Part shown: positions 17,843 through 25,596 of the stretch, piece by piece
Layout of the letters: the number at the start of each line of letters is the position of its first letter
Numbering within the stretch: the stretch's first letter is position 1
Assembly (NCBI GenBank): GCA_012729535.1
Contig: JAAYCY010000067.1
Coordinates: 1 to 34,471, forward strand
From: Methanomicrobiales archaeon
Lineage (GTDB): Archaea > Halobacteriota > Methanomicrobia > Methanomicrobiales > Methanospirillaceae
Length of the DNA stretch: 34,471 bases
Direction of reading: 5' to 3'
Position numbers and translations under genes: made by a program
Notes under the pieces: generated by a model
What the model saw: the letters and a program-made list of their open reading frames with translations, nothing else
What the model was told of the DNA's origin: nothing
The model's database searches: none

Positions 17843-19477
17843 GTGAGATTTGCTTTCTTTGCATCATTACTACTAGTCTTCCTGTTAACAGCTGCATCTT
17901 TTGCGTCTGGTGAAGATATGACCGATCGGATTGTATATCCTGAATACTGGTACCAGCAGGGTGTATCTGAATATCTATTACAGCATTATGATCGGGCACT
18001 TTCTCTTCTTGACACTGCTATAGCCCAGGATCCTGACTTTGCTGACGCATGGTACTGGCGCGGGGTTGTATTAAGCGCCCTTGGAGACAGTGCTGGATCT
18101 CTTGATTCAATTGCTAAATCAAAAACGATTAATCCGACAATAGATGATCCCTACCGTCGGAGGGTGGGGGATCTTGCTGACATATCAATCACTCCGGTTC
18201 CAACTCCGAGGATAGAAAGAATTGAAGATGATAGTCCCCAGATGATAGAAACCAATATCGATATCTCAAAGCAACCTGACCCTACTGGTCCGGACATCAT
18301 TATTACTTCCTTTGAACCGACGGTCCGTGAAGGAAATTCACAGCTCGAGATTAAGGCAACTCTGGTTAATCAGGGATATCGTCCGACAACCGACTTTTTT
18401 GTTACCTTCTATGCCTCAGATGATAAGACAATAACACGGGATGATGAAGCAATCGGGTATTATCTTGTTACTAATCTTGAGCAGGGCAAAGAAAAGAAAT
18501 TGACCGGATATTTCCCGATGGAACGGATGACACCCGGTTATTATTATATTGGTGCTATTGCCGACCCCGGAAATGAGATAATGGAAGTATCCGAGGATAA
18601 TAACGTGATGTCCTCGAATAATCGTATAACGATACCTGATGTAAAAAGTTCTGCCTTTCTTGTTACTACCGGAACAATTCCGTTTGTTTCCGAAGAATCT
18701 GAAGAAGATAGCAGGTTTTCCACCAACCGCCCGGATCTTGTAATCAGTAAAGTTACTGCACCTCAAAGTGCTGTGCAGGGCGGAACAATTATGGTGAATA
18801 CAACGGTTAAAAACCAGGGAAGATCATCAGCAGGACCTTTCAGGATTTCTGTCTATCTTTCACCTGATGCATTGATAACTGAAAAAGACCGTGAGGTTGG
18901 ATATGGTGAGGTTTCAGATCTCGGTGCCGGTATGATGAGGGACGGCTCTGCGGTAGTTACCGTTCCAATTGATCTTGCTTTTGGAACCTATTACCTTGGT
19001 GTGACGATTGATTCAGAAAAGGCTATAAACGAAGAGAATGAGGCAAATAACATCCTTTTTGCAGACAAAATGATTGCTATCAGGGCTCCTGAAGTTCAAA
19101 AAACTACCATGGAGCTGCTTCCTGACCTGACTGTTGCAGATCTTTCTTCTGATTCACAAGGAACACCAGGAGGCGTCATGAATGTTTCGACCTCGATCCG
19201 TAATAGTGGTTCTGGAAATGCCGGTCCCTTTGTTGTTGAATTATATCTCTCATCTGATAATTCCATATCTGAAGAAGATATCCTGATTGGTATGGGAGAA
19301 ATTCCGGAGCTTCCTACAGGGACCCAGTCAGATGGAACTGCTGCGTCACCAATACCCACAAATATGGAGACTGGTTTATACTACTTTGGAATCATCATAG
19401 ACAGTGAAGATGACGTTAAAGAAATTAATGAAAATAACAATATAGGTTTTGCACAAAATCCCGTATCAATACAATAA
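17843..19477 (+). CDS. Secreted protein with TPR and three CARDB domains
   Basis: A GTG start is chosen because GGTGATC lies a few bases upstream and a signal peptide follows directly (VRFAFFASLLLVFLLTAASFASG). The 544-residue product has a TPR pair (about 33-98: YWYQQGVSEYLLQHYDRALSLLDTAI, then AWYWRGVVLSALGD). A Pro/Thr linker follows, then three CARDB domains of about 105 residues, beginning near 150, 292 and 424. Each has the pattern PD(L/I)xI...NQG/NSG...GPFxVxxYxS and a closing NNI or NNV turn. CARDB domains are extracellular Ig-like folds used for adhesion or as spacers on archaeal surfaces. No C-terminal membrane anchor is seen. The gene appears monocistronic, 160 bases after the regulator gene. 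Its partner or ligand cannot be told. Confidence 0.88.
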   Translation: MRFAFFASLLLVFLLTAASFASGEDMTDRIVYPEYWYQQGVSEYLLQHYDRALSLLDTAIAQDPDFADAWYWRGVVLSALGDSAGSLDSIAKSKTINPTIDDPYRRRVGDLADISITPVPTPRIERIEDDSPQMIETNIDISKQPDPTGPDIIITSFEPTVREGNSQLEIKATLVNQGYRPTTDFFVTFYASDDKTITRDDEAIGYYLVTNLEQGKEKKLTGYFPMERMTPGYYYIGAIADPGNEIMEVSEDNNVMSSNNRITIPDVKSSAFLVTTGTIPFVSEESEEDSRFSTNRPDLVISKVTAPQSAVQGGTIMVNTTVKNQGRSSAGPFRISVYLSPDALITEKDREVGYGEVSDLGAGMMRDGSAVVTVPIDLAFGTYYLGVTIDSEKAINEENEANNILFADKMIAIRAPEVQKTTMELLPDLTVADLSSDSQGTPGGVMNVSTSIRNSGSGNAGPFVVELYLSSDNSISEEDILIGMGEIPELPTGTQSDGTAASPIPTNMETGLYYFGIIIDSEDDVKEINENNNIGFAQNPVSIQ

Positions 19478-19576
19478 CAAATTTTTATAGATATCCGTAG
19501 AATTCTCATAAACCCGGCTTTTTACTACTTTTATAGTTTAAAAGAGCATATGACGCAACGTGCCAGGAATGGTATT

Positions 19577-19739
19577 ATGACAATTAATAATGTGGTTAAA
19601 AGAATCTCTCAAGACTGGAAGGAATATCCCATTGCGTGGAAAATCCAGAAAAAGAATTGATGACCTTTCATTCTCATCACATGAGATTGCACTTTTGTCC
19701 GGTAACCTAAAAAAGCAGGCAGACCGGTTTAGTCTTTAA
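19577..19739 (+). pseudogene. Decayed C-terminal end of a chemoreceptor
   Basis: Reading across two or more frame changes gives INNVVKRISQD, then GISHCVEN, then RIDDLSFSSHEIALLSGNLK with final residues KKQADRFSL and a TAA at 19737-19739. This is the usual end of a methyl-accepting protein: last signalling helix, then S-EIA-LS-LKKQA-RF. No single frame encodes it, and no upstream sensor or membrane part remains. It is probably a relic of a receptor gene once located next to the chemosensory cluster. Confidence 0.45.
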
Positions 19740-19779
19740 AACCGTAGAATTATTTAGATCTGCGTGAATACATATAATT

Positions 19780-20256
19780 ATGATAAAGCTTTATGGCGTT
19801 CATGTTTTAATTCTTCTTTCTCTTGCTTTTTGCCTATTTCCTTCAACCGCAGCTGAAATTTCATTGACCTGTGAGGATGAATCCTTTCTATCAGACATGC
19901 AGGAAATCGGAATGCCGATGCTGCATCAGATTCCGGAAGCCATGAATACCGGGGTTTTCTATGGTAGGGATTCTGCAATAGCTGACATCGCTTTTAAGAA
20001 AAAACAGGAAGTTCAGGATTTTACCGATAAAATCTCTGCGTACACCCTTTCAGCGGATGTATCTCAAATTCGGGATTTATGGTTGACTGCAGGTCAAACC
20101 CTTGAAAAGAGTCTTGATGAGTATGGGAGCCTTACTCCTGGATGTGGTTCGTGTGTAGCATCCATGAATGCCATGTACCCGGAGCTGGTCAATGCTGCTC
20201 AGGTTGTCCAAAAGGATCTGGTCTCATTTTACGTGAAAAATCAGATTTCTCCCTGA
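19780..20256 (+). CDS. Secreted protein of unknown function
   Basis: This 158-residue protein is not recognised. It has a clear signal peptide (MIKLYGVHVLILLSLAFCLFPSTAA, cleavage near 25). The mature part is mostly helical and contains Cys near 31 (LTCEDES) and a late CGSC pair (GCGSCVASMNAMYP, about 121-134) that could form a disulfide or bind metal. The helix KKKQEVQDFTDKISAYTLSADVSQIRDLWLTAGQTLEKSL suggests a four-helix-bundle arrangement. It is convergent with the XRE-type regulator, whose stop codon lies two bases away. It is probably a genuine exported protein because of its signal peptide and intact frame; no function is proposed. Confidence 0.7.
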   Translation: MIKLYGVHVLILLSLAFCLFPSTAAEISLTCEDESFLSDMQEIGMPMLHQIPEAMNTGVFYGRDSAIADIAFKKKQEVQDFTDKISAYTLSADVSQIRDLWLTAGQTLEKSLDEYGSLTPGCGSCVASMNAMYPELVNAAQVVQKDLVSFYVKNQISP

Positions 20257-20258
20257 TT

Positions 20259-20747
20259 TTATTCAATTTTTCTACACAGTACGTCGATTGCTTCCTTGAA
20301 TGTCCTGCTATCAGGACGGAGAATAACAACAGGTACATCTACTATTCTCTCTATCAGGGTTGCTAATATAGGGGCACAGACAATCCCTGCTGCACCTTCT
20401 TTTTCTGCCCGTACCGCGGCAACAATGCAATCTTCCATGGTATTTGCCGTATATCCTTTTATCCTGATTTTTCTGCCATTATGCTCAATTGGTTCTCCTC
20501 CGATCTCATCAAGGAGAAATTTAGCGGCTATAATGGCAATCACATCCTGGTCATATGGTTCAAGAGCCATGACGATTGCCCTGACAGTTGAAAGACGGGG
20601 ATCGCGTTCACCTGATGTTATCTTGTACAAGGTTGCAGGGGGTATGCCTGCCAGTTCTGCAAGTTCTTTCAGACTCATCTGACGCCGATCAAGCGCTTCT
20701 TCGAGTGCAACTTTAAAATCCAGTCTGAAGATCGAGCGTGAAAACAT
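20259..20747 (-). CDS. XRE-type HTH regulator with C-terminal sensor-like domain
   Basis: The 162-residue protein begins with an HTH of the lambda-repressor type (about 10-65: FKVALEEALDRRQMSLKELAELAGIPPATLYKITSGERDPRLSTVRAIVMAL). A compact alpha/beta domain follows (about 95-160: KIRIKGYTANTMEDCIVAAVRAEKEGAAGIVCAPILATLIERIVDVPVVIL). The second part resembles the small PrpR-like or amino-acid-binding sensor fold of archaeal regulators found near hydrogenase and methanogenesis genes. It is divergent from hypD with about 105 bases between the starts, so hypD is the obvious candidate target. A nearby early start is certain within a few codons. The ligand is unknown. Confidence 0.82.
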   Translation of the reverse strand: MFSRSIFRLDFKVALEEALDRRQMSLKELAELAGIPPATLYKITSGERDPRLSTVRAIVMALEPYDQDVIAIIAAKFLLDEIGGEPIEHNGRKIRIKGYTANTMEDCIVAAVRAEKEGAAGIVCAPILATLIERIVDVPVVILRPDSRTFKEAIDVLCRKIE

Positions 20748-20852
20748 AATATCTAGTTATTGGTTCTTTGGGTATGTGATGGTTCAGGTTCTATTTGACC
20801 GCCCGGAAAAATATTTGCCGAAGTTCATGTATCACATTTTTCTTCTCTCGGG

Positions 20853-21899
20853 ATGACATTTAAGAGATTTATGGCCTTAAAAAATCCAATAGCTGAAAAG
20901 ATCTATGACCTAACAGACCGGGATATGACCTTCATGCACGTATGCGGGACACACGAAGCGTCAATTGCCAGACATGGGATACGCAGTCTTCTGCCAGAAA
21001 ATCTGAAGATTGTGATGGGTCCGGGCTGCCCGGTATGTATCACCCCCCAGGGTGAGATCGATGCAGCGTTGGAACTTGCCGAAAAAGGATGTATAATAGC
21101 AACATACGGAGATCTGCTCAGGGTTCCGGGATCGCACGGTTCTCTTGAGAGCAGCGGTGCTGATGTCCGTGTTGTCCAGGGTGTCTATAAAGCGGTAGAG
21201 ATAGCAAAAGGCACTGACAAGGAAGTTGTGTTTGTTTCGGTAGGGTTTGAGACGACGGCCCCTACGGTTGCTGCAATGCTCCTTACCCATCCACCGGAAA
21301 ATTTTTCCATACTCTGTTGTCATCGTCTGATTCCCCCTGCAATGGACTGGTTACTTGCTCAGGGAGAGGCATCTCTCAATGGATTTTTGCTTCCTGGTCA
21401 TGTTCTCACGGTAACAGGTCTTGCCGATTACCGCCGGTTTCAGGTCCCGCAGGTTGTGGCTGGATTTGAACCTGATGATATTCTTCTGGGCATTCTCATG
21501 CTTGTGGAGCAGGTTCGGGAAGGGGTTGCAAGACTTGATAATGCATATCCCCGAGCAGTATTTGATGAAGGAAACCCGAAAGCCCTTGAGGTAATGAACC
21601 AGGTATTTGAACCATGTGATGTTGAGTGGAGAGGGTTTCCAGTAATTCCGGGTTCCGGTCTTAAAGTCAGGGAGGAATATGCTGCATGGGATGCCCAGAA
21701 AAAGTTTGGTATTATATTTAAACAAACGAAGAAACATGCTGCATGTATCTGTGACAAGGTTCTCCGGGGGATTGCAACGCCAGTGGATTGTCAGTTATTT
21801 GGAAAAGTATGTACGCCAAGAACCCCGGTAGGTCCGTGCATGGTTAGTCATGAAGGAGCCTGCAAAATCTGGTACCATTATTCCATCAGGAAGGTATAA
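20853..21899 (+). CDS. hypD: [NiFe]-hydrogenase maturation protein HypD
   Basis: HypD is the scaffold on which, together with HypC, the Fe(CN)2CO group of [NiFe] hydrogenases is assembled in the cytoplasm. The 348-residue protein has all family signatures: FMHVCGTHE with C31, GPGCPVC with C59 and C62, GFETTAPTVA, FLLPGHVLTVTG and the cluster-binding C-terminus (CICDKVLRG, CQLFGKVCTP, GPCMVSHEGAC). Those cysteines hold the [4Fe-4S] cluster that drives cyanide transfer. Start could also be the Met at 20871. A TATA-like AAAAATATTTG lies at about 20806-20816. No other hyp genes adjoin it, so it is an isolated locus, as is common in methanogens. The divergent XRE-type gene may control it. Confidence 0.97.
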   Translation: MTFKRFMALKNPIAEKIYDLTDRDMTFMHVCGTHEASIARHGIRSLLPENLKIVMGPGCPVCITPQGEIDAALELAEKGCIIATYGDLLRVPGSHGSLESSGADVRVVQGVYKAVEIAKGTDKEVVFVSVGFETTAPTVAAMLLTHPPENFSILCCHRLIPPAMDWLLAQGEASLNGFLLPGHVLTVTGLADYRRFQVPQVVAGFEPDDILLGILMLVEQVREGVARLDNAYPRAVFDEGNPKALEVMNQVFEPCDVEWRGFPVIPGSGLKVREEYAAWDAQKKFGIIFKQTKKHAACICDKVLRGIATPVDCQLFGKVCTPRTPVGPCMVSHEGACKIWYHYSIRKV

Positions 21900-21968
21900 T
21901 ATCAATTTTTCAAAATTAATTTTCATTTTGTATATTCCTGAGGAAAAAAACCTAAAAAAAAACGAAAA

Positions 21969-22160
21969 TTATCGGCAGTCATCACCCGGGATCAGAAGAC
22001 AAATCCCGCGAACAATAGTTGTAACCTTGAAGTTCCCATCAACAGTTGTTTCATATTTGTCTTCGCATAATTTCCGATAAGCCCTGCATTGTTCTTTAAT
22101 GCAATGAACCATTTTATCTGATCTGGACATAAATGGGCAAATTTTCAGGTCATCTGTCAT
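21969..22160 (-). CDS. Small cysteine-rich protein
   Basis: The 63-residue product is not a recognised family. It has six cysteines: one in KICPFMS, CIKEQCRAYRKLC in the middle, and CLLIPGDDC at the end. This is enough for a zinc or Fe-S site. GGGGAC a few bases before the ATG (minus strand) supports translation. It is convergent with hypD, 69 bases apart. The motif CPFMS...CIKEQCxxY resembles short Cys-rich proteins common in Methanomicrobia with a CP-M-S...C--C-LW pattern. It is likely a genuine metal-binding protein of unknown role. Confidence 0.6.
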   Translation of the reverse strand: MTDDLKICPFMSRSDKMVHCIKEQCRAYRKLCEDKYETTVDGNFKVTTIVRGICLLIPGDDCR

Positions 22161-22711
22161 GGAAAGTCCCCGGTGATTCTGATAATATCAGGTGTATAGG
22201 AAAATGATTGGAAATCAGATTGGTAGTTGTGATTAGGATTCTTAAAATAAAAAAAATATGAGTGAAAGAACTGATCTGTTTGAAATTCATATCCTTTTCT
22301 TTTTTTATTGGCAATAAATCCCACTGATTACCTGCTGAATTCAAGAAACTATACAATTATTTTTAAAAACAATAATATCATTAACTCTATTATTAGTAAT
22401 AAAGGTAACTAATTGTGGGTTAAATTAGTTTAAATACTATTATATGGATTGCCTTTATTTATTCTCGTATGTTGAATTAACACTGAATAAATTTCGAGTA
22501 TTTGCTGGATTTTCGGATAAAAAAATGCCTGCCTGGTATTTTTAAAATAATAACTCTACGATAAAAAAATTATATCACTATTTATGTATTTTGTTTTCAA
22601 TAAAATTTAGGTATTTCTTACGATTTTATTTTTTATTGGCAAATTATATCATCACTTTAGGTTAAAAATACCGTTGGATTTATCTGCTTTGAGTGATTAT
22701 ATTATGAGGTT
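22161..22711. other. Long AT-rich intergenic region upstream of tRNA-Arg
   Basis: These 551 bases are strongly AT-rich. An inverted repeat AACTAATT/AATTAGTT sits at 22407-22430, directly followed by TTTAAATA (22429-22436) and a possible 33-codon ORF at 22444-22545. Towards the tRNA a GGTTAAAAATACCG element at about 22659-22672 may be its TATA box. No other gene is visible. Confidence 0.5.
22407..22430. repeat. Inverted repeat, operator-like
   Basis: AACTAATT (22407-22414) and AATTAGTT (22423-22430) are perfect 8-base inverse complements with an 8-base spacer (GTGGGTTA). The right arm overlaps a TTTAAATA TATA-like element. This is the layout of a dimeric repressor site, but its AT-rich surroundings raise the odds of chance. 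Confidence 0.4.
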
Positions 22712-22783
22712 GCCCCGATAGGGTAGTGGATATCCTTGGAGCCTCCGGAGCTTCAGACCTGGGTTCAAGTCCCAGTCGGGGCG
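22712..22783 (+). tRNA. tRNA-Arg (anticodon CCG)
   Basis: The acceptor stem GCCCCGA (22712-22718) pairs with TCGGGGC (22776-22782), with discriminator G at 22783. The anticodon stem GGAGC/GCTTC (22738-22742, 22750-22754) closes a seven-base loop CTCCGGA with anticodon CCG at 22745-22747, reading CGG (Arg). The T arm CTGGG-TTCAAGT-CCCAG is canonical. No intron and no encoded CCA are seen. Immediately downstream are gene fragments, as at tRNA integration sites. Confidence 0.95.
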
Positions 22784-22807
22784 CTACGTAAAAGAATTAA
22801 TCATAAC

Positions 22808-22818
22808 TTTTCTTTTTT
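22808..22818 (+). terminator. T-rich terminator after tRNA-Arg
   Basis: TTTTCTTTTTT lies 25 bases after the tRNA 3' end. Archaeal RNA polymerase stops at such oligo-T tracts without a hairpin. No other T-run of this length is nearer. Confidence 0.45.
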
Positions 22819-22863
22819 AGATCCATAATAATTGGTGATTCTGCTTTTTTCGAGAACATTTTG

Positions 22864-22965
22864 TCATAGAGCAATCTGATTTACTTCATATGATTTACCA
22901 TAGTAGCGGATTGCTTCATTGGATTTGCCTTTCAGCACAAGCAAAATGGTTGTGGTATCAATAAG
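22864..22965 (-). pseudogene. N-terminal fragment of a VapC-type PIN-domain toxin
   Basis: On the minus strand a frame without a start codon reads LIDTTTILLVLKGKSNEAIR, then YYGKSYEVNQIAL and a TGA at 22864-22866. This is the first third of a VapC PIN-domain ribonuclease: strand LIDT with the first catalytic aspartate, then the LLKGKS-EAIRYF helix. The initiator codon is replaced by a T-run and the remaining two thirds, with the other acidic residues, are absent. No vapB antitoxin is beside it. It is part of a scar downstream of the tRNA. Confidence 0.55.
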
Positions 22966-22997
22966 AAAAAAAAACGAGCCGTTGCAATTCCAGAAAT

Positions 22998-23336
22998 ACA
23001 AAATGCCCTCACAATGGACATACATATCAGTGGGCTAACTGGAATAGTGGAGGGGGTATGAATGGTCCGCTATCAATTGATATTGTATTTTCTGTAGATG
23101 AGGTGGTGACGATAACTGGTACTTTTGAGGGAGATGATGGGAGATTATCAGGGACTTTTGGTAAATTTAATCAATTGAAAGGAACATGGGCAGAAGCTCC
23201 TTCATACTCTGGTGATAAGGATTCCGGCGGATTTACTTTTACATTTTCTGATGATTTAACGTCATTTTATGGTACCTATTCCTATGGGACAACTCCGGGT
23301 TTTGCTGGCGAATGGAACGGAAAAGGGTCTAATTGA
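22998..23336 (+). pseudogene. Truncated C-terminal end of a beta-rich secreted protein
   Basis: The clear frame from the Met at 23058 gives 92 residues, but the frame is open further upstream and continues the same protein (YQWANWNSGGG before that Met). So the Met is internal and the true N-terminus is lost. The content (VVTITGTFEGDDGRLSGTFG, LKGTWAEAPSYS, GGFTFTFSDDLTSFYGTYSY, FAGEWNGK) is a repeat type common in methanogens. It consists of short strands with GT or GxW turns, like a calycin or lipocalin-like barrel, usually preceded by TNWGxMxLxQ. No signal peptide remains. It could be translated from 23058, but the fold would lack its first strands. Confidence 0.55.
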
Positions 23337-23445
23337 CTATAAATTTTAATTCTTTTTTATCCGATCTACATTATAATTAACATTCCTCCGGTGATCACTA
23401 CTTCGAATAAAAACATATCAGGATCAAAGGAACATATGATTACTC

Positions 23446-24933
23446 ATGGCAGAAATTTCTCTCTCTCCGGTAGCAAGAGGCGAGACTGATATTTTTATTG
23501 AACCTTCTATGGCCAACCGTCACGGACTTATTGCAGGAGCAACCGGTACTGGAAAGACAGTTACTCTCCGGGTACTGGTTGAACAGTTCAGTTCGATGGG
23601 AATTCCGATATTTCTCCCGGACATCAAGGGAGATTTATCAGGCCTGTGCACTCCGGGAGGAGGCAATAAAAAAATAGAGGAGCGTGCTGCTCTGTTAAAT
23701 ATTGCCGGTTTTTCGTATCAGGGATATCCGGTCAGGTACTGGGACCTGTATGGAAGAGACGGTCATCCTGTACGAACAACCATTTCAGAAATGGGGCCGA
23801 TGTTGCTCTCCCGGATACTTGATCTGAACGAAACACAGTCAGGTATTCTCTCAATGCTCTTTCGGTATGCCGATGATCACCACCTTCTTCTCATTGATAT
23901 CGCAGATCTTATCTCCCTCATTACCTTTGCATTAGAAAATACGGCTGAAATAAAAGGGAAATATGGTAACATGACCCCTTCATCCCTGGGAGCAATCCAG
24001 CGGTCTATACTCACTCTGGAAGAACAGGGAGCAGACCTGTTTTTTGGAGAACCCTCCCTGGTCCTCGGGGATATCATGGAAGTGAAGGACGGAAAAGGGA
24101 CAATTAACCTTCTTTCAGCCGGAGCCCTGATGAAATATCCGAAAATCTATTCAACCTTTTTATTATGGCTTCTCTCTGAGCTCTATGAGGATCTGCCTGA
24201 AGTAGGGGACATGGTAAAACCGAAGTTCCTTCTTTTCTTTGATGAAGCCCACCTGCTCTTTTCTGACACTCCAAAAGCACTTGAAGAAAAAATTATCCAG
24301 ATTGTGAGGCTCATCAGGTCAAAAGGAGTAGGTGTCTATTTTATCACCCAAAACCCAGCAGATATCCCTGATGATGTCCTTGGACAACTGGGGAACCGGA
24401 TCCAGCATGCTCTGCGGGCAACAACTCCAAAAGAGATGAAAGCAGTCAAAACCGCTGCAAAATCTTTCAGGCAGAATCCAAAAATAGATACGGAAAAAGT
24501 CATCACGGAGCTTGGAATAGGAGAAGCACTGGTATCAGTTCTTGATACGGGAGGAGTTCCAACTCCGGTTGATCGTGCCTTTGTCTACCCTCCGCATAGT
24601 ACCCTTGCTCCTTTAACTCCTGAAGAATTGCAGACACAGATAAAAAATTCAACCGTTTATGGCAAGTATGAGGAACAGATAAACAGGCGTTCTGCTGCGG
24701 AAATACTCGCCGAACATGAAAAAGAAAAAGAGACCATATTGCCTCCCGTGACCACACAAAGAACATCAAAACCAACACCGGTAAGAAAAACGAGAACCCG
24801 GACAACCAGAAGACAAAAAGATGTCGGTGATGTTATCGGAACAATTGCGGTCAGAACTGTAACAAATGTCGGGACACAGATTGGGAAAGAGATTGTCAGG
24901 GGAATGCTTGGATCATGGTTGAAAGGGAAATAA
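23446..24933 (+). CDS. HerA/YjgR-type ATPase (DUF853)
   Basis: The 495-residue protein is a RecA-fold ATPase of the HerA-FtsK superfamily, close to the YjgR/DUF853 group. Walker A is GATGTGKT (31-38) and Walker B is FLLFFDEAHLLF with D266 and E267. The segments LPDIKGDLSGL (after strand 2), GVYFITQNPADIPDDVLGQLGNRIQHALR (sensor and arginine finger region) and the PPHSTLAPLT end strand are diagnostic. The C-terminal tail (about 415-495) is basic and of low complexity, followed by a glycine-containing helix. Family members are hexameric motors that act on DNA or protein; the YjgR group is uncharacterised. No NurA nuclease is adjacent, so it is not the repair HerA pair. It begins the gene-dense block after the tRNA scar and is convergent with the flavoprotein gene. 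Confidence 0.9.
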   Translation: MAEISLSPVARGETDIFIEPSMANRHGLIAGATGTGKTVTLRVLVEQFSSMGIPIFLPDIKGDLSGLCTPGGGNKKIEERAALLNIAGFSYQGYPVRYWDLYGRDGHPVRTTISEMGPMLLSRILDLNETQSGILSMLFRYADDHHLLLIDIADLISLITFALENTAEIKGKYGNMTPSSLGAIQRSILTLEEQGADLFFGEPSLVLGDIMEVKDGKGTINLLSAGALMKYPKIYSTFLLWLLSELYEDLPEVGDMVKPKFLLFFDEAHLLFSDTPKALEEKIIQIVRLIRSKGVGVYFITQNPADIPDDVLGQLGNRIQHALRATTPKEMKAVKTAAKSFRQNPKIDTEKVITELGIGEALVSVLDTGGVPTPVDRAFVYPPHSTLAPLTPEELQTQIKNSTVYGKYEEQINRRSAAEILAEHEKEKETILPPVTTQRTSKPTPVRKTRTRTTRRQKDVGDVIGTIAVRTVTNVGTQIGKEIVRGMLGSWLKGK

Positions 24934-24938
24934 ACTGA

Positions 24939-25535
24939 TTACTCTTTTGGAAAAACCCTTGAGACGAGATCCTGAACATCTGATAACCACAAATTCCTGG
25001 TTATCTCATCACTTGTCACAACAACCCGGTATATCCTCCTGTGAACATCCAGAACACCACAAAGTCCAAAAACACAGTCCTTCCAGATCCGTTCGAGTGG
25101 ATCTCCAAATACGGTATTCTCCCTCGCCTCCGGAGTGTTGGCGGTGTTAAAAATTATTGCTGACTTTGCTTTTAGTAAACCCAGAGGGACTCCCTCACCA
25201 TTATCTCCTTCCAAAAACCGGTATGCAACACCCGGACGGATTACTCTGTCTATCCAGCCTTTCAATATCGCTGGTGGCTGACCCCACCAGTTAGGGTGAA
25301 CGATGATTATTCCCTCTGCTTTTGAAATTTCATCACAATGTTTCACTATTTCAGGATCCAGAACACTATCTCTACTTATTTCATCCGCAGGAAGAATTGG
25401 ATCAAATCCTTCTAAATATAGATCGTGAAAGATGACTGTATGCCCTGCTTTTTGGAGTGTGTTTTTAATCATTCCAGCAATTGCATGATTAAAACTATTC
25501 GGATCAGGATGAGCAAGAACAAGCAATACCTGCAT
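24939..25535 (-). CDS. NAD(P)H:quinone oxidoreductase-type flavoprotein (Flavodoxin_2)
   Basis: The 198-residue protein belongs to the NQO1/KefF/MdaB group, which reduces quinones or similar electron acceptors with NAD(P)H through FMN or FAD in the cytoplasm. Signatures are LLVLAHPDPNSFNHAIAG at the start, HDLYLEGFDP, and IIIVHPNWWGQPPAILKGWIDRV (about 75-97), the hallmark flavin-site segment; NTANTPEA follows. Length and architecture are standard. It lies five bases from the stop of the convergent HerA-like gene and is close to the Nudix gene on the opposite strand. In an anaerobe it more likely serves against electrophiles or oxidative stress than in a quinone pool. Confidence 0.88.
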   Translation of the reverse strand: MQVLLVLAHPDPNSFNHAIAGMIKNTLQKAGHTVIFHDLYLEGFDPILPADEISRDSVLDPEIVKHCDEISKAEGIIIVHPNWWGQPPAILKGWIDRVIRPGVAYRFLEGDNGEGVPLGLLKAKSAIIFNTANTPEARENTVFGDPLERIWKDCVFGLCGVLDVHRRIYRVVVTSDEITRNLWLSDVQDLVSRVFPKE

Positions 25536-25596
25536 GTCTATTCTAGTCGCAGGGATGTATTATCCGGTTTATGGTTTGATATCCGCAGGAGACAAT

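Larger units (their letters stand above)
22784..23445. other. Gene-fragment scar between tRNA-Arg and the HerA-like gene
   Basis: The 662 bases after the tRNA contain two truncated genes in opposite orientation (a vapC head at 22864-22965 and the tail of a secreted protein ending at 23336) and otherwise no intact gene. Both fragments meet near 22966-23000 around a poly-T/A run, which looks like a deletion or recombination junction. No copy of the tRNA 3' end was noticed downstream. Confidence 0.5.

Noticed and set aside
22150-22356. A 68-codon minus-strand frame upstream of the Cys-rich gene
   Set aside because: Low-complexity content from AT-rich DNA, with overlap of the start of the better supported small gene.
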